From assembly GCA_964504385.1 (NCBI GenBank), contig CAZDEF010000041.1:1-23431 (forward strand): 23,431 nt of DNA, read 5' to 3'. Under the pieces are notes generated by a model that ran no database searches, was not told the DNA's origin, and worked only from the letters and a program-made list of their open reading frames with translations. Positions 1-8,425 of this stretch are shown here, piece by piece (the first letter of the stretch is position 1; every line of letters begins with the position of its first letter). The stretch comes from Limiplasma sp964504385. GTDB taxonomy: Bacteria > Bacillota > Clostridia > Christensenellales > Aristaeellaceae. Both the position numbers and the translations under genes were made by a program.

Positions 1-17
1 ATGCAGAGAGCCTCCTT
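1..17 (-). promoter_or_regulatory. Ribosome binding site and start of a gene leaving the window on the left
   Basis: On the minus strand AAGGAGG (positions 17-11) is followed by eight bases and then AT at positions 2-1, so an ATG would be completed by a G just outside the window. The spacing is ideal for initiation. This suggests that another minus-strand gene begins at the left edge. Nothing of its protein can be read. Confidence 0.45.
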
Positions 18-89
18 CGTGGTTGGGATGTGACAAACTCATTTTACCACTTGGCGCTCTGTTTTCTATTCCTTTTTTGTTACCTATGT

Positions 90-118
90 ATTGTACCTCA
101 ACAATCCTTATGTAATAA
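90..118 (-). promoter_or_regulatory. Candidate promoter for the gene beyond the left edge
   Basis: On the minus strand a -10-like TACAAT (95-90) lies 17 bases after a weak -35-like TTATTA (118-113). It sits in the A+T-rich gap between the transporter gene and the left-edge ribosome binding site, so it could drive the off-window gene separately. The -35 matches only half of the consensus. Confidence 0.3.
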
Positions 119-144
119 ATGCAACGCTTTCAAAGAAACAAATC

Positions 145-197
145 CAGCCCACCTTTCCTTTCGGTCGTCTCTCTGATGAAGACGTATGGGCGGGCTG
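145..197 (-). terminator. Possible terminator after the MATE gene
   Basis: CAGCCC (145-150) pairs with GGGCTG (192-197), extended by a few imperfect pairs. The enclosed loop contains a second small stem made from CGTCT and AGACG. On the minus strand the structure follows the transporter stop codon by about 35 bases and is followed by a loose T-rich stretch (ATTTGTTTCTTTG). The loop is long and the T-tract is weak, so this is only a candidate end for the long minus-strand block. Confidence 0.3.
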
Positions 198-231
198 AAA
201 AGTTCACGCTTTGTTTGGATTTTTACGTTTG

Positions 232-1602
232 TTATGCGCCGATGCACTCTTTTTCCTTCAGTTCCCGCAGCACGCCCACAGTCAGCGGAATGGCCAGCAG
301 GAACGACAGCACATCCGCCACCGGCTGAGCCAGCTGCACGCCCAGCAGACCAAGCAGCTTTTCCAGCCCGAGCACCGCCGGAATGAAGAACAAACCCTGC
401 CGCGAAGCCGCCAGCAGTGTGGCTTTGCCGGCAATGCCCATGGTCTGCAGCATCATGTTGCTCAGACAGGAGAAGGAGAACAGCGGCACGAAGCAGCACT
501 GCAGCCGCAGCGCCAACGTGCCGATGCGCTGCACCTCTGCATCCGATGACAGGAACAGCCCCACGATCTGCGGCGCCAGCACGATGGCGACCAGCCCCAG
601 CGCTGCCAGCACGCAGAAGCTGAGCCGCACGCAGAACCAGAAGGCCTTGCGCACACGGCCATACAGCTTAGCGCCGTAGTTGAAGCCGCAGATGGGCTGA
701 AAACCTTGACCAAAGCCGATGATCGCGCTGACGGTCATCATCATGATGCGGCTGACAATGCTCATGGCGGCAATGGCTGCATCGCCGTAGCCGCCGGCAG
801 CCACATTCAAGCACACGGAGGACAGACTGTTCAAACCTTGCCGCGCCAGCGAGGGAAGACCGCCACGCACGATATGGCGCAGGAAATGCGCATTCGGCGA
901 GAAATGGCGCAGGCGAATGCGGATGTTGCCACCTCTGCGCGTCATCAGCAGCAGAACAAAAAAGCTGACGGCTTGGCTCAGACTGGTAGCCAGCGCTGCA
1001 CCAGCCACGCCCATGTTCAAGCCGAAAATGAACAATGGGTCCAACACTACGTTGAGCAGCGCGCCGGAGGTGATGCCGATCATGGCGTAGAAAGCGCTGC
1101 CTTGAAAGCGCAGCTGGTTGTTGAGTACCAGACTGCTCATCAGGAACGGTACGCCGGGCATGAGATAGACCGCATACTGCTGCGCATAGGGCGCAATGGT
1201 GGGCGTGGAACCCAGCAGATACACCAGCGGCTCAGAGAAGAACAGACCGCCAGCCATGATGAGCGTTCCCACCAGGAAGGAGAGCACAAAACCCGTGGAG
1301 GCCATGCGCTCCGCATCTGCGGTGTTGCCTGCCCCCAGCTGGCGCGAAATATAGTTGCCGGAGCCATGCCCGAGCATGAAGCCCACGGCCTGCATGATGG
1401 ACATCAGGGGAAAGATGACCCCTACCGCGCCGGATGCGCTGGCAGAGCCGATGAGCCCGACAAAGTAGGTATCGGCCATATTGTAAAACGCGGTGATCAG
1501 CATGGAAATGATCGTTGGCACCGACAATGCGATGACCAGTTTGGCCAGTGGCGTTTCGGTCATGTAAACCAGTTTTTCTTCGGCGGTCATTTGCTTGGGC
1601 AT
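232..1602 (-). CDS. MATE family multidrug/cation efflux transporter
   Basis: A 456-residue polytopic inner-membrane protein with about twelve hydrophobic segments in two similar halves, the usual size and layout of MATE exporters, which expel drugs or other organic cations using Na+ or H+ gradients. Typical elements are the early segment with FYNMADTYFVG, the SGNYISRQLGAG turn, and in the second half GFGQGFQPICGFNYGA, which resembles the MepA/NorM-like branch. The ATG at 1602 was chosen because AAAAGGAG lies six bases upstream. An in-frame extension to 1692 would run through the end of the helicase gene. It follows the helicase stop by 19 bases, so it is probably co-transcribed as the last gene of the block. 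The substrate is unknown. Confidence 0.9.
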   Translation of the reverse strand: MPKQMTAEEKLVYMTETPLAKLVIALSVPTIISMLITAFYNMADTYFVGLIGSASASGAVGVIFPLMSIMQAVGFMLGHGSGNYISRQLGAGNTADAERMASTGFVLSFLVGTLIMAGGLFFSEPLVYLLGSTPTIAPYAQQYAVYLMPGVPFLMSSLVLNNQLRFQGSAFYAMIGITSGALLNVVLDPLFIFGLNMGVAGAALATSLSQAVSFFVLLLMTRRGGNIRIRLRHFSPNAHFLRHIVRGGLPSLARQGLNSLSSVCLNVAAGGYGDAAIAAMSIVSRIMMMTVSAIIGFGQGFQPICGFNYGAKLYGRVRKAFWFCVRLSFCVLAALGLVAIVLAPQIVGLFLSSDAEVQRIGTLALRLQCCFVPLFSFSCLSNMMLQTMGIAGKATLLAASRQGLFFIPAVLGLEKLLGLLGVQLAQPVADVLSFLLAIPLTVGVLRELKEKECIGA

Positions 1603-1621
1603 AACGGACTCCTTTTGTAGC

Positions 1622-3085
<1,464 letters not shown>

Positions 3086-3097
3086 CAAGTCAGTCCT

Positions 3098-3175
3098 TTA
3101 ATGTTGGGTTGGGGATCGTCCCATGCGCTTTTTGCGCTTGGGCGGGGTAAAGAGTGGCGCGGGCTTACGCTCCAT
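3098..3175 (-). CDS. Small basic protein or leader peptide, 25 residues (unrecognised)
   Basis: A 25-codon ORF read from ATG at 3175 to TAA at 3098-3100. A perfect AAGGAGG (3183-3189) lies seven bases before the ATG, stronger than most sites in the window. The peptide starts MERKPAPLF, contains PPKRKKRMGRSP and ends in TQH, so it is short, proline-containing and strongly basic. Its stop TAA is part of the TAAAGGA sequence that serves the helicase start 12 bases downstream, a classic arrangement for translational coupling. It may be a leader peptide, a genuine nucleic-acid-binding microprotein, or chance. I do not recognise a family. Confidence 0.5.
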   Translation of the reverse strand: MERKPAPLFTPPKRKKRMGRSPTQH

Positions 3176-3194
3176 TTGAAAACCTCCTTGCGGG

Positions 3195-3235
3195 ATGAGC
3201 TGTTATCAGCATGCCCCAAAGGGGTCACAGCTCAT
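3195..3235 (-). repeat. Inverted repeat at the end of rpe
   Basis: Perfect 9-bp arms ATGAGCTGT (3195-3203) and ACAGCTCAT (3227-3235) enclose an inner CCCC-AAA-GGGG stem. It includes the rpe stop codon and ends five bases before the ribosome binding site of the small ORF. There is no T-tract, so it looks more like an mRNA stability, processing or translational control element than a terminator. Confidence 0.5.
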
Positions 3236-3860
3236 GCACCGCTTTGGCCACGGCAAAGGGATCCTCCGCTTTGAAGAAGGCCGTTCCCATCACCAGCACA
3301 TCCACGCCCGCATCGGCCAGCTGGCGCATATTGGCGGGGGAGATGCCGCCATCGGCTTCCAGATCGCCGGTGAAGCCCATCTCGCGTAGCTGCCGGGCTT
3401 TCAGCAGCACTTCCGGCATCAGCTTCTGCCCGCCGAAGCCGGGTTCGACCGTCATCAGCAGCACCCGGTCAAACCGGTTCACATAGGGGCGAAGCACATC
3501 GGCGGGCGTGCCGGGCTTGAGGGATACGCCTGCTTTGCAGTTCAATGCCCGGATCCTGTCCACCGCTTCCAGCCAGTCATGCGCTTCTGCATGTACGGTG
3601 ATGAGGTCTGCTCCAGCATCGGCGTAAGGCGCAGCAAAGAGGAGGGGATCCGTCAGCATCAGATGTACATCATAAACCAAATCGGGCACTTCCCGCTTCA
3701 TGGCTGCGAGAATGTGGGGCCCGAATGTAAGATTGGGCACGAAGTGACCGTCCATCACGTCGAAATGCAGTTCATCACATCCGGCTTTGTGGGCCAGAAG
3801 GGCGGCTTCGCCCAGTTTGAGCGGATCGGCTGCCAGAATGGAAGGCGACAACTTAATCAT
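3225..3860 (-). CDS. rpe: Ribulose-phosphate 3-epimerase
   Basis: A 211-residue TIM-barrel enzyme that interconverts D-ribulose 5-phosphate and D-xylulose 5-phosphate in the pentose phosphate pathway. It begins MIKLSPSILAAD, and the metal and catalytic residues are visible: His32 and Asp34 in LHFDVMDGHFVPN, His66 in DVHLMLTDP, and Asp170 in LEADGGI. The MTVEPGFGGQ loop at 136-145 is typical of the family and binds phosphate. ATG at 3860 was chosen because GGAGG lies seven bases upstream and the protein then starts where the family does. It overlaps the end of rsgA by eight bases. The order rsgA-rpe is conserved in Bacillota. Confidence 0.97.
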   Translation of the reverse strand: MIKLSPSILAADPLKLGEAALLAHKAGCDELHFDVMDGHFVPNLTFGPHILAAMKREVPDLVYDVHLMLTDPLLFAAPYADAGADLITVHAEAHDWLEAVDRIRALNCKAGVSLKPGTPADVLRPYVNRFDRVLLMTVEPGFGGQKLMPEVLLKARQLREMGFTGDLEADGGISPANMRQLADAGVDVLVMGTAFFKAEDPFAVAKAVHEL

Positions 3861-4746
3861 AACGGTTCCTCCATGCTTCTTTTGCTTTTGCGAGCAGCAG
3901 GTGATAGCGCTCCAGCCGAGCCTGACTAATGCGGCCGTCCTTCGCGGCTTCCAGCACCGCGCAGCCCGGTTCACTCAGGTGGTAACAGGGGGCGAAGCGG
4001 CATTGACCCTCATAGGGAAAAAACTCTGGATAATACGCTTTGAGCTGGATCGGCTCCAAACCATCCCACAGCTCCAGCAGGCTGAAGCCCGGGGTATCCA
4101 GCACGCAGTAGTCGCCGCTGTACAGCAGCTCTGCATGGCGCGTGGTATGGCGGCCGCGGCTGATCTTACGGCTGATTTCACCCGTCTGCAGCTCCAGCCC
4201 TGTGGCAGCGCTGAGCAGTGTGCTTTTGCCCACGCCGCTTTGCCCGGCAAAGCAACAGATGCCGCCGCGCAGAAGCGTGCGCAGCTCGTCCAGCCCTTCG
4301 CCGGTATGCGCGCTGAGCTTGAGAATGGGCGCGCCAAGGCAGGCATAATCACGCTGCACCTGTGCAAACAACGCTGGATCAAGGTCGGATTTATTCACCA
4401 CCAGCGCGGGCTGAATGCCCTGCTTGACCGCCATCACGATCAGCGTGTCGATCAGCAGATAATCCGGCGCGGGTTCCGGAGCGATCACCAGCACGATATG
4501 GCGGATGTTGGCTACCGGCGGACGGATCAATTCGCTGTCGCGCGGCAGAATCTCTTCCACCCAGCCGTGTTCGTCGCCGCTGCCGGGGGTGAAGCAAATG
4601 CAGTCGCCCACCATGGGGGTCACACGCTGCTTGCGGAATTTTCCCTTGGCACGCAGCACATGCACCGTGCCTTCGGGATCGCGGGCGTAGTACAATCCGC
4701 CCACGCCCTTGACGATCACGCCCTGAGGCATGACGTTTTCACTCAA
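3853..4746 (-). CDS. rsgA: Ribosome small subunit-dependent GTPase RsgA
   Basis: A 297-residue circularly permuted GTPase that checks late assembly of the 30S subunit. It has an N-terminal OB fold (about 6-72), then G4 NKSD 118-121, SAHTGEGLD 145-153, P-loop GQSGVGKST 168-176, RGRHTT 197-202, DTPG 217-220, and a C-terminal zinc site with Cys249, Cys254, His256 and Cys262. The start is TTG at 4746, since AGGAGG sits exactly eight bases before it. The first ATG (4731) is 23 bases from that site, although family members usually start at the MPQG equivalent. It lies between the kinase and rpe as in Bacillus (CpgA/YloQ), where it is a known phosphorylation target of the kinase. Confidence 0.96.
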   Translation of the reverse strand: MSENVMPQGVIVKGVGGLYYARDPEGTVHVLRAKGKFRKQRVTPMVGDCICFTPGSGDEHGWVEEILPRDSELIRPPVANIRHIVLVIAPEPAPDYLLIDTLIVMAVKQGIQPALVVNKSDLDPALFAQVQRDYACLGAPILKLSAHTGEGLDELRTLLRGGICCFAGQSGVGKSTLLSAATGLELQTGEISRKISRGRHTTRHAELLYSGDYCVLDTPGFSLLELWDGLEPIQLKAYYPEFFPYEGQCRFAPCYHLSEPGCAVLEAAKDGRISQARLERYHLLLAKAKEAWRNRYD

Positions 4747-4754
4747 GAATCTTT

Positions 4755-4760
4755 CCTCCT
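4755..4760 (-). promoter_or_regulatory. Ribosome binding site that fixes the TTG start of rsgA
   Basis: AGGAGG on the minus strand with an 8-base spacer to TTG at 4746-4744. The next ATG is too far away to use it. Confidence 0.7.
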
Positions 4761-4765
4761 GTTCC

Positions 4766-6646
4766 TCAATACAGCAGCACCGTTTCCTCACTGAACAGCT
4801 CGCCGTCCACATAGATGCGGCAGGTCTGTTCCCCTTCAATGGTGGAGCTGATGGGCACCAGCATCACACTGTCCATGTTGGCGGCGATGGTGCCTTCATA
4901 TTCCGTTTTTTCTTCATCGTCCACCATCAGTGTGATGCGCACGCGGCGGTCATAATCAGCGCTGGGCAGGGAGAGGGCCACCTCGCCCTGATAGGGCTGG
5001 CTTTCGATGCCGATGGTCAGCGTTACCGGCGCACCCAGCACGGCCATGGTGCCGTTGGTAGGCATCTGGGCCAGCACCAACCCCACCTGCGCCGGATCGG
5101 AGGTTTCCACATAGGTGGGCGTTGCCTCCGTCAGCGCGCTTTCGGCCAGCAGGGAGGATGCTTCTTCACGCGTGCGCCCGGTCAGTTCGGGCACCATGGT
5201 GCTTCCGCCGGAGATGGTCAGCTCCACTGTTTGTCCCACGGTGAAGTGCTCGCCGGCATTCGGCGTTTGGGAAAGCACGGTTCCAGTCGGAGAGGTGGAT
5301 ACGGTCTTGACAGCGATGATGCTGCCGAAACCGCGGGATTTCAAACGTTCTGCCGCGTCCTCATAGGCCAGTCCGCCCATGTTGGGCATGGCGCTGTCCG
5401 CCGGGCCAAGGCTGACGGTGACCAGCAGACTGTCTCCCTTTTGCATGGGGGTATCGGCCTCCGGGATCTGAGAGATGATGGTGCCGGCGGGAAGCGTATC
5501 GTGGTTGATGTCGGTCTGCTGCCAGCTCAATCCCTCGCGCTGCGCCTGTTCGCGTCCGTCTTCTACCGTCATGCCCACCACATATGGGGCAATGGCGCTG
5601 CTGCTGATCTGCCGCACCACAAACACCACACCGACGGCCAGCACGGCAATGACCAGCAGCGCGGCAGCCAGCGACAGAATAAAGCCGGTTTTGCGTTTAG
5701 GGTGATGGCGCACATGGCCGCGGGGGGAGATGGGAGAATGGGAACTGGTCTCCTGAACCTGTCCGGACGATGCAGACTGGCCGGCGGGTGATGCAACCGG
5801 CGGTTCTGGAGGAACCACCGTAACAACACCTTCCTTGGCCAGCATCAGCGCATTGGCCATTTCACACGCGGACTGGAAACGCTGCGAGGGATCCTTGGCC
5901 ATTGCTTTCATCACGACCGCCGTTACAGCGGGCGGCGTGTCCGGTGCAAAATCGGTGATGGGCGGGGGATCGGCCTGAAGGTGCTGCATGGCGATGGCGA
6001 CCGGCGTATCGCCCGTAAACGGGACACGCGCGGTGAGCATTTCATACAGCACCACACCTGTGGAGTAGAGGTCGCTGGTGGCTTCCACCACATCGCCTGC
6101 AGCCTGTTCGGGCGAGGAGTAGTGTACAGAACCCACCACCGTATCCTTTTTGGCAATGGTCGCGCCGCCGGTCATGCGTGCAATGCCGAAATCGGACACC
6201 TTGACGTGGCCTTCTGCATCGATAAGCACGTTTTGCGGCTTGATATCGCGATGAATGATGCCGTTGGCGTGCGCATGCTGCAAAGCGCTCAGAATACGCA
6301 CGGTGATGTCGATGGCGGTCACATAGGAAAGACGGCCTCTCTGATGGATAATGTCCTTGAGCGTGCTGCCATTTACATATTCCAGCACCAGATAACGATA
6401 ATCGCCCTCTACCCCTACATCCAGCAGATTGACCAGATTGTGATGGTTCATCAGGCTGGCAGCTTGCGCTTCGCGTTGAAAACGCTCCAGAAATTCTTTG
6501 TCGCGGTTGAATTCGCTTCTGAGGATCTTGACAGCCACGCTGTGTCCTGTGCGGATATCCACCGCCCGGTATACCAGCGACATGCCGCCCTGACCGATAA
6601 AATCATTCAACTGGTAGCGCTCGGCAAAAATCATGCCCTTCATCAT
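4766..6646 (-). CDS. prkC: Membrane Ser/Thr protein kinase with PASTA domains
   Basis: A 626-residue transmembrane kinase that senses peptidoglycan or lipid II fragments. The cytoplasmic kinase domain covers about 10-270: glycine loop IGQGGMSLV 17-25, VAVK with Lys40, HRDIKPQN 132-139, DFG 152-154, and SPE 178-180 in place of APE. A Pro/Ser-rich linker follows, then one transmembrane helix at about 321-344 and three extracellular PASTA repeats (about 352-412, 418-479, 484-547). The last 75 residues form an additional beta-rich domain ending VLLY, unlike short PrkC versions. ATG at 6646 has GGAGGTG eight bases upstream and overlaps the phosphatase stop as ATGATGA. The neighbouring phosphatase is its expected antagonist. 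Confidence 0.96.
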   Translation of the reverse strand: MMKGMIFAERYQLNDFIGQGGMSLVYRAVDIRTGHSVAVKILRSEFNRDKEFLERFQREAQAASLMNHHNLVNLLDVGVEGDYRYLVLEYVNGSTLKDIIHQRGRLSYVTAIDITVRILSALQHAHANGIIHRDIKPQNVLIDAEGHVKVSDFGIARMTGGATIAKKDTVVGSVHYSSPEQAAGDVVEATSDLYSTGVVLYEMLTARVPFTGDTPVAIAMQHLQADPPPITDFAPDTPPAVTAVVMKAMAKDPSQRFQSACEMANALMLAKEGVVTVVPPEPPVASPAGQSASSGQVQETSSHSPISPRGHVRHHPKRKTGFILSLAAALLVIAVLAVGVVFVVRQISSSAIAPYVVGMTVEDGREQAQREGLSWQQTDINHDTLPAGTIISQIPEADTPMQKGDSLLVTVSLGPADSAMPNMGGLAYEDAAERLKSRGFGSIIAVKTVSTSPTGTVLSQTPNAGEHFTVGQTVELTISGGSTMVPELTGRTREEASSLLAESALTEATPTYVETSDPAQVGLVLAQMPTNGTMAVLGAPVTLTIGIESQPYQGEVALSLPSADYDRRVRITLMVDDEEKTEYEGTIAANMDSVMLVPISSTIEGEQTCRIYVDGELFSEETVLLY

Positions 6647-7356
6647 AAGGCGTTCACCTCCGCGACACGCCCGATGATGAAAGTGACGTTATCCGTTGCG
6701 CCGGCCTCCAGCGCCAGCGCCAGCAGTTCGTCGGCGGCGGCCTCGTCATCCTTGGCCTCGCGCAGGATATCGGCCATCACATCATCCGTCACCATGTTGT
6801 ACAGCCCATCGGAGCATACCAGCCAGACGTCTCCTTCTTTGAGATCGTGGCTGAAAATATCCGCCGTCACAATGGGATCCACACCAACGGCGCGGGTGAT
6901 CACGTTGCGATAGGGATGGGTGCGCGCCATATCGGGGGTGATGACCTTGCTGCGCAGAAGCTCCGCCACCACGCTGTGATCCTCTGTGATCTGCGTGAGC
7001 TTGCCATCGCGCAGCAGGTATGCGCGGCTGTCGCCCACATGGCACAGATAGACCTGAGCGTCATCCTCCCAAAGCAGGGTGACGGTGGTGCCCATGCCGC
7101 TCAGTGCGCTGTCGTGACGGGCCATATCAAAGATGCGTCGGTTGGCCGCTTCCATGCCCACTTCAAGCGCGCGCGGCTCCGGCTTTTTGCCGTGAAGCGC
7201 ATTTCTGAGCACCTGCACGGCTACGCGGCTGGCCGTTTCGCCGCCGTTATGTCCACCCATGCCGTCGGCAACGCCCAATACGCTCCCGTCCACCAGCAGA
7301 CTGTCCTGATTGCTGGCGCGTACCAGCCCTTGATGGGTCCTGTGACAGATGCGCAT
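6643..7356 (-). CDS. stp: PP2C-family Ser/Thr phosphatase
   Basis: A 237-residue cytoplasmic metal-dependent phosphatase (PrpC/Stp type) that removes phosphate from proteins modified by the PASTA kinase. Metal ligands are visible: Asp18 in NQDS, Asp31-Gly32 in VADGMGGHNGGE, Asp183 in CSDGL and Asp222 in TDNVT. GMGTTVTLL 88-96 and HVGDSRAYLLRDG 106-118 are also characteristic. ATG at 7356 was chosen because the alternative GTG at 7368 overlaps the AAAGGAG ribosome binding site (7368-7374) itself. From ATG the spacer is 11 bases, slightly long, and the protein starts MRICHRT as the family does. The stop overlaps the kinase start, so the two are probably made in a fixed ratio. Confidence 0.96.
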   Translation of the reverse strand: MRICHRTHQGLVRASNQDSLLVDGSVLGVADGMGGHNGGETASRVAVQVLRNALHGKKPEPRALEVGMEAANRRIFDMARHDSALSGMGTTVTLLWEDDAQVYLCHVGDSRAYLLRDGKLTQITEDHSVVAELLRSKVITPDMARTHPYRNVITRAVGVDPIVTADIFSHDLKEGDVWLVCSDGLYNMVTDDVMADILREAKDDEAAADELLALALEAGATDNVTFIIGRVAEVNAL

Positions 7357-7381
7357 CGTATCGTTCACTCCTTTGCAGGTT

Positions 7382-8425
7382 TCAGCCGTTGTTTTCCAGA
7401 TGGCGGCGGCGCAGCTGGCCGCACGCCCCGCCGATGTCCGAGCCCATTTCGCGGCGCACAGTGGCGGAGATGTGTTCGTTTTCGAGCGTGGTCAAAAAGG
7501 TCTGCACCGCCTTGGGGGAGGCGGGCATGAGGTGACGTTCGTCCACATAGTTGAGGGGGATCAGGTTGACATGGCACTGCAGCCCACGCACAAGGCGGGA
7601 TAGCTCCCTCGCGTGCTCCGGCGTGCTGTTGAGCTGGTCGATCAGCGCATACTCAAACACCACGCGCCGCCCCGTGTCCGCCACATAACCGCGTACCGCC
7701 TGCATCAGCTCGTCGATGGGGTAGGTGTTGGCCACGGGCATGATCTGCCGGCGGATCTCGTCGTTCGGGGCGTGCAGGGAAATGCTCAGTGTGACCGGCA
7801 GTCGCTCGCCCTTGAGCCGCTCGATCTGCGGCACAAGGCCGCAGGTGGACAAGGAGATGTTGCGAAGACTGATGTTGAGGCCGTTCGGGTCGTTGATCAG
7901 CCGCAGAAAGCGCACCACGTTTTCGTAGTTGTCCAACGGCTCGCCGCTGCCCATCAGCACAATATGGCCCACCTTGCCCCTTTCCCCCAGAAAGCGGTTG
8001 GCCAGCAGGACCTCGGCCAGCATTTCACCGGCGGTCAGGCTGCGCACGCAGCCGTTCAGCGTGCTGGCGCAGAAGGCGCAGCCCATCTTGCAGCCCACCT
8101 GTGTGGAGATGCACAGCGAATAGCCATAATGATAGTGCATCAGCACGCCTTCGATGATGTTGCCATCATGACAGGCGAACAGGAACTTGACGGTGTCATC
8201 CTTCTGAGAAGGGAAAGAGGCGTGCAGCGCCATGGGGATATCCAGGCACTCTGCCGACAGCTGATCGCGCAGGGCGGCGGGCAGATTGCGCATATCGGCA
8301 AAACCGGCCCCTTTGTGCAGCCATGTGAATACTTGCTTGGCGCGGAAGGCTGGCTGCCCCATGCTCAGCAGATAGGCTTTCAGTTCATCCAGCGTCATGT
8401 CCAGCAGAATGCGCTTTGCCTCCAT
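7382..8425 (-). CDS. rlmN: Dual-specificity 23S rRNA (A2503-C2) / tRNA (A37-C2) methyltransferase RlmN
   Basis: A 347-residue radical-SAM enzyme that methylates C2 of adenosine in 23S rRNA and some tRNAs. The iron-sulfur cluster cysteines are in CKMGCAFC (Cys112, Cys116, Cys119). Cys105 in LCISTQVGC and Cys335 in IGGACGQL match the two conserved cysteines that carry and resolve the methyl group. GSGEPLDNY and SLHAPNDEIR are also typical of the family. The length is normal. The start ATG shares one base with the stop of rsmB (TGATG), so translation is probably re-initiated. Confidence 0.97.
   Translation of the reverse strand: MEAKRILLDMTLDELKAYLLSMGQPAFRAKQVFTWLHKGAGFADMRNLPAALRDQLSAECLDIPMALHASFPSQKDDTVKFLFACHDGNIIEGVLMHYHYGYSLCISTQVGCKMGCAFCASTLNGCVRSLTAGEMLAEVLLANRFLGERGKVGHIVLMGSGEPLDNYENVVRFLRLINDPNGLNISLRNISLSTCGLVPQIERLKGERLPVTLSISLHAPNDEIRRQIMPVANTYPIDELMQAVRGYVADTGRRVVFEYALIDQLNSTPEHARELSRLVRGLQCHVNLIPLNYVDERHLMPASPKAVQTFLTTLENEHISATVRREMGSDIGGACGQLRRRHLENNG

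Noticed and set aside
706..1620. A 304-codon plus-strand open frame opposite the MATE gene
   Set aside because: Shadow of a clear transporter, with biased His/Gln/Gly content and no ribosome binding site.
3861..3974. Upstream extension of rpe to 3974
   Set aside because: The added residues are out-of-frame rsgA sequence; the family start and ribosome binding site support 3860.
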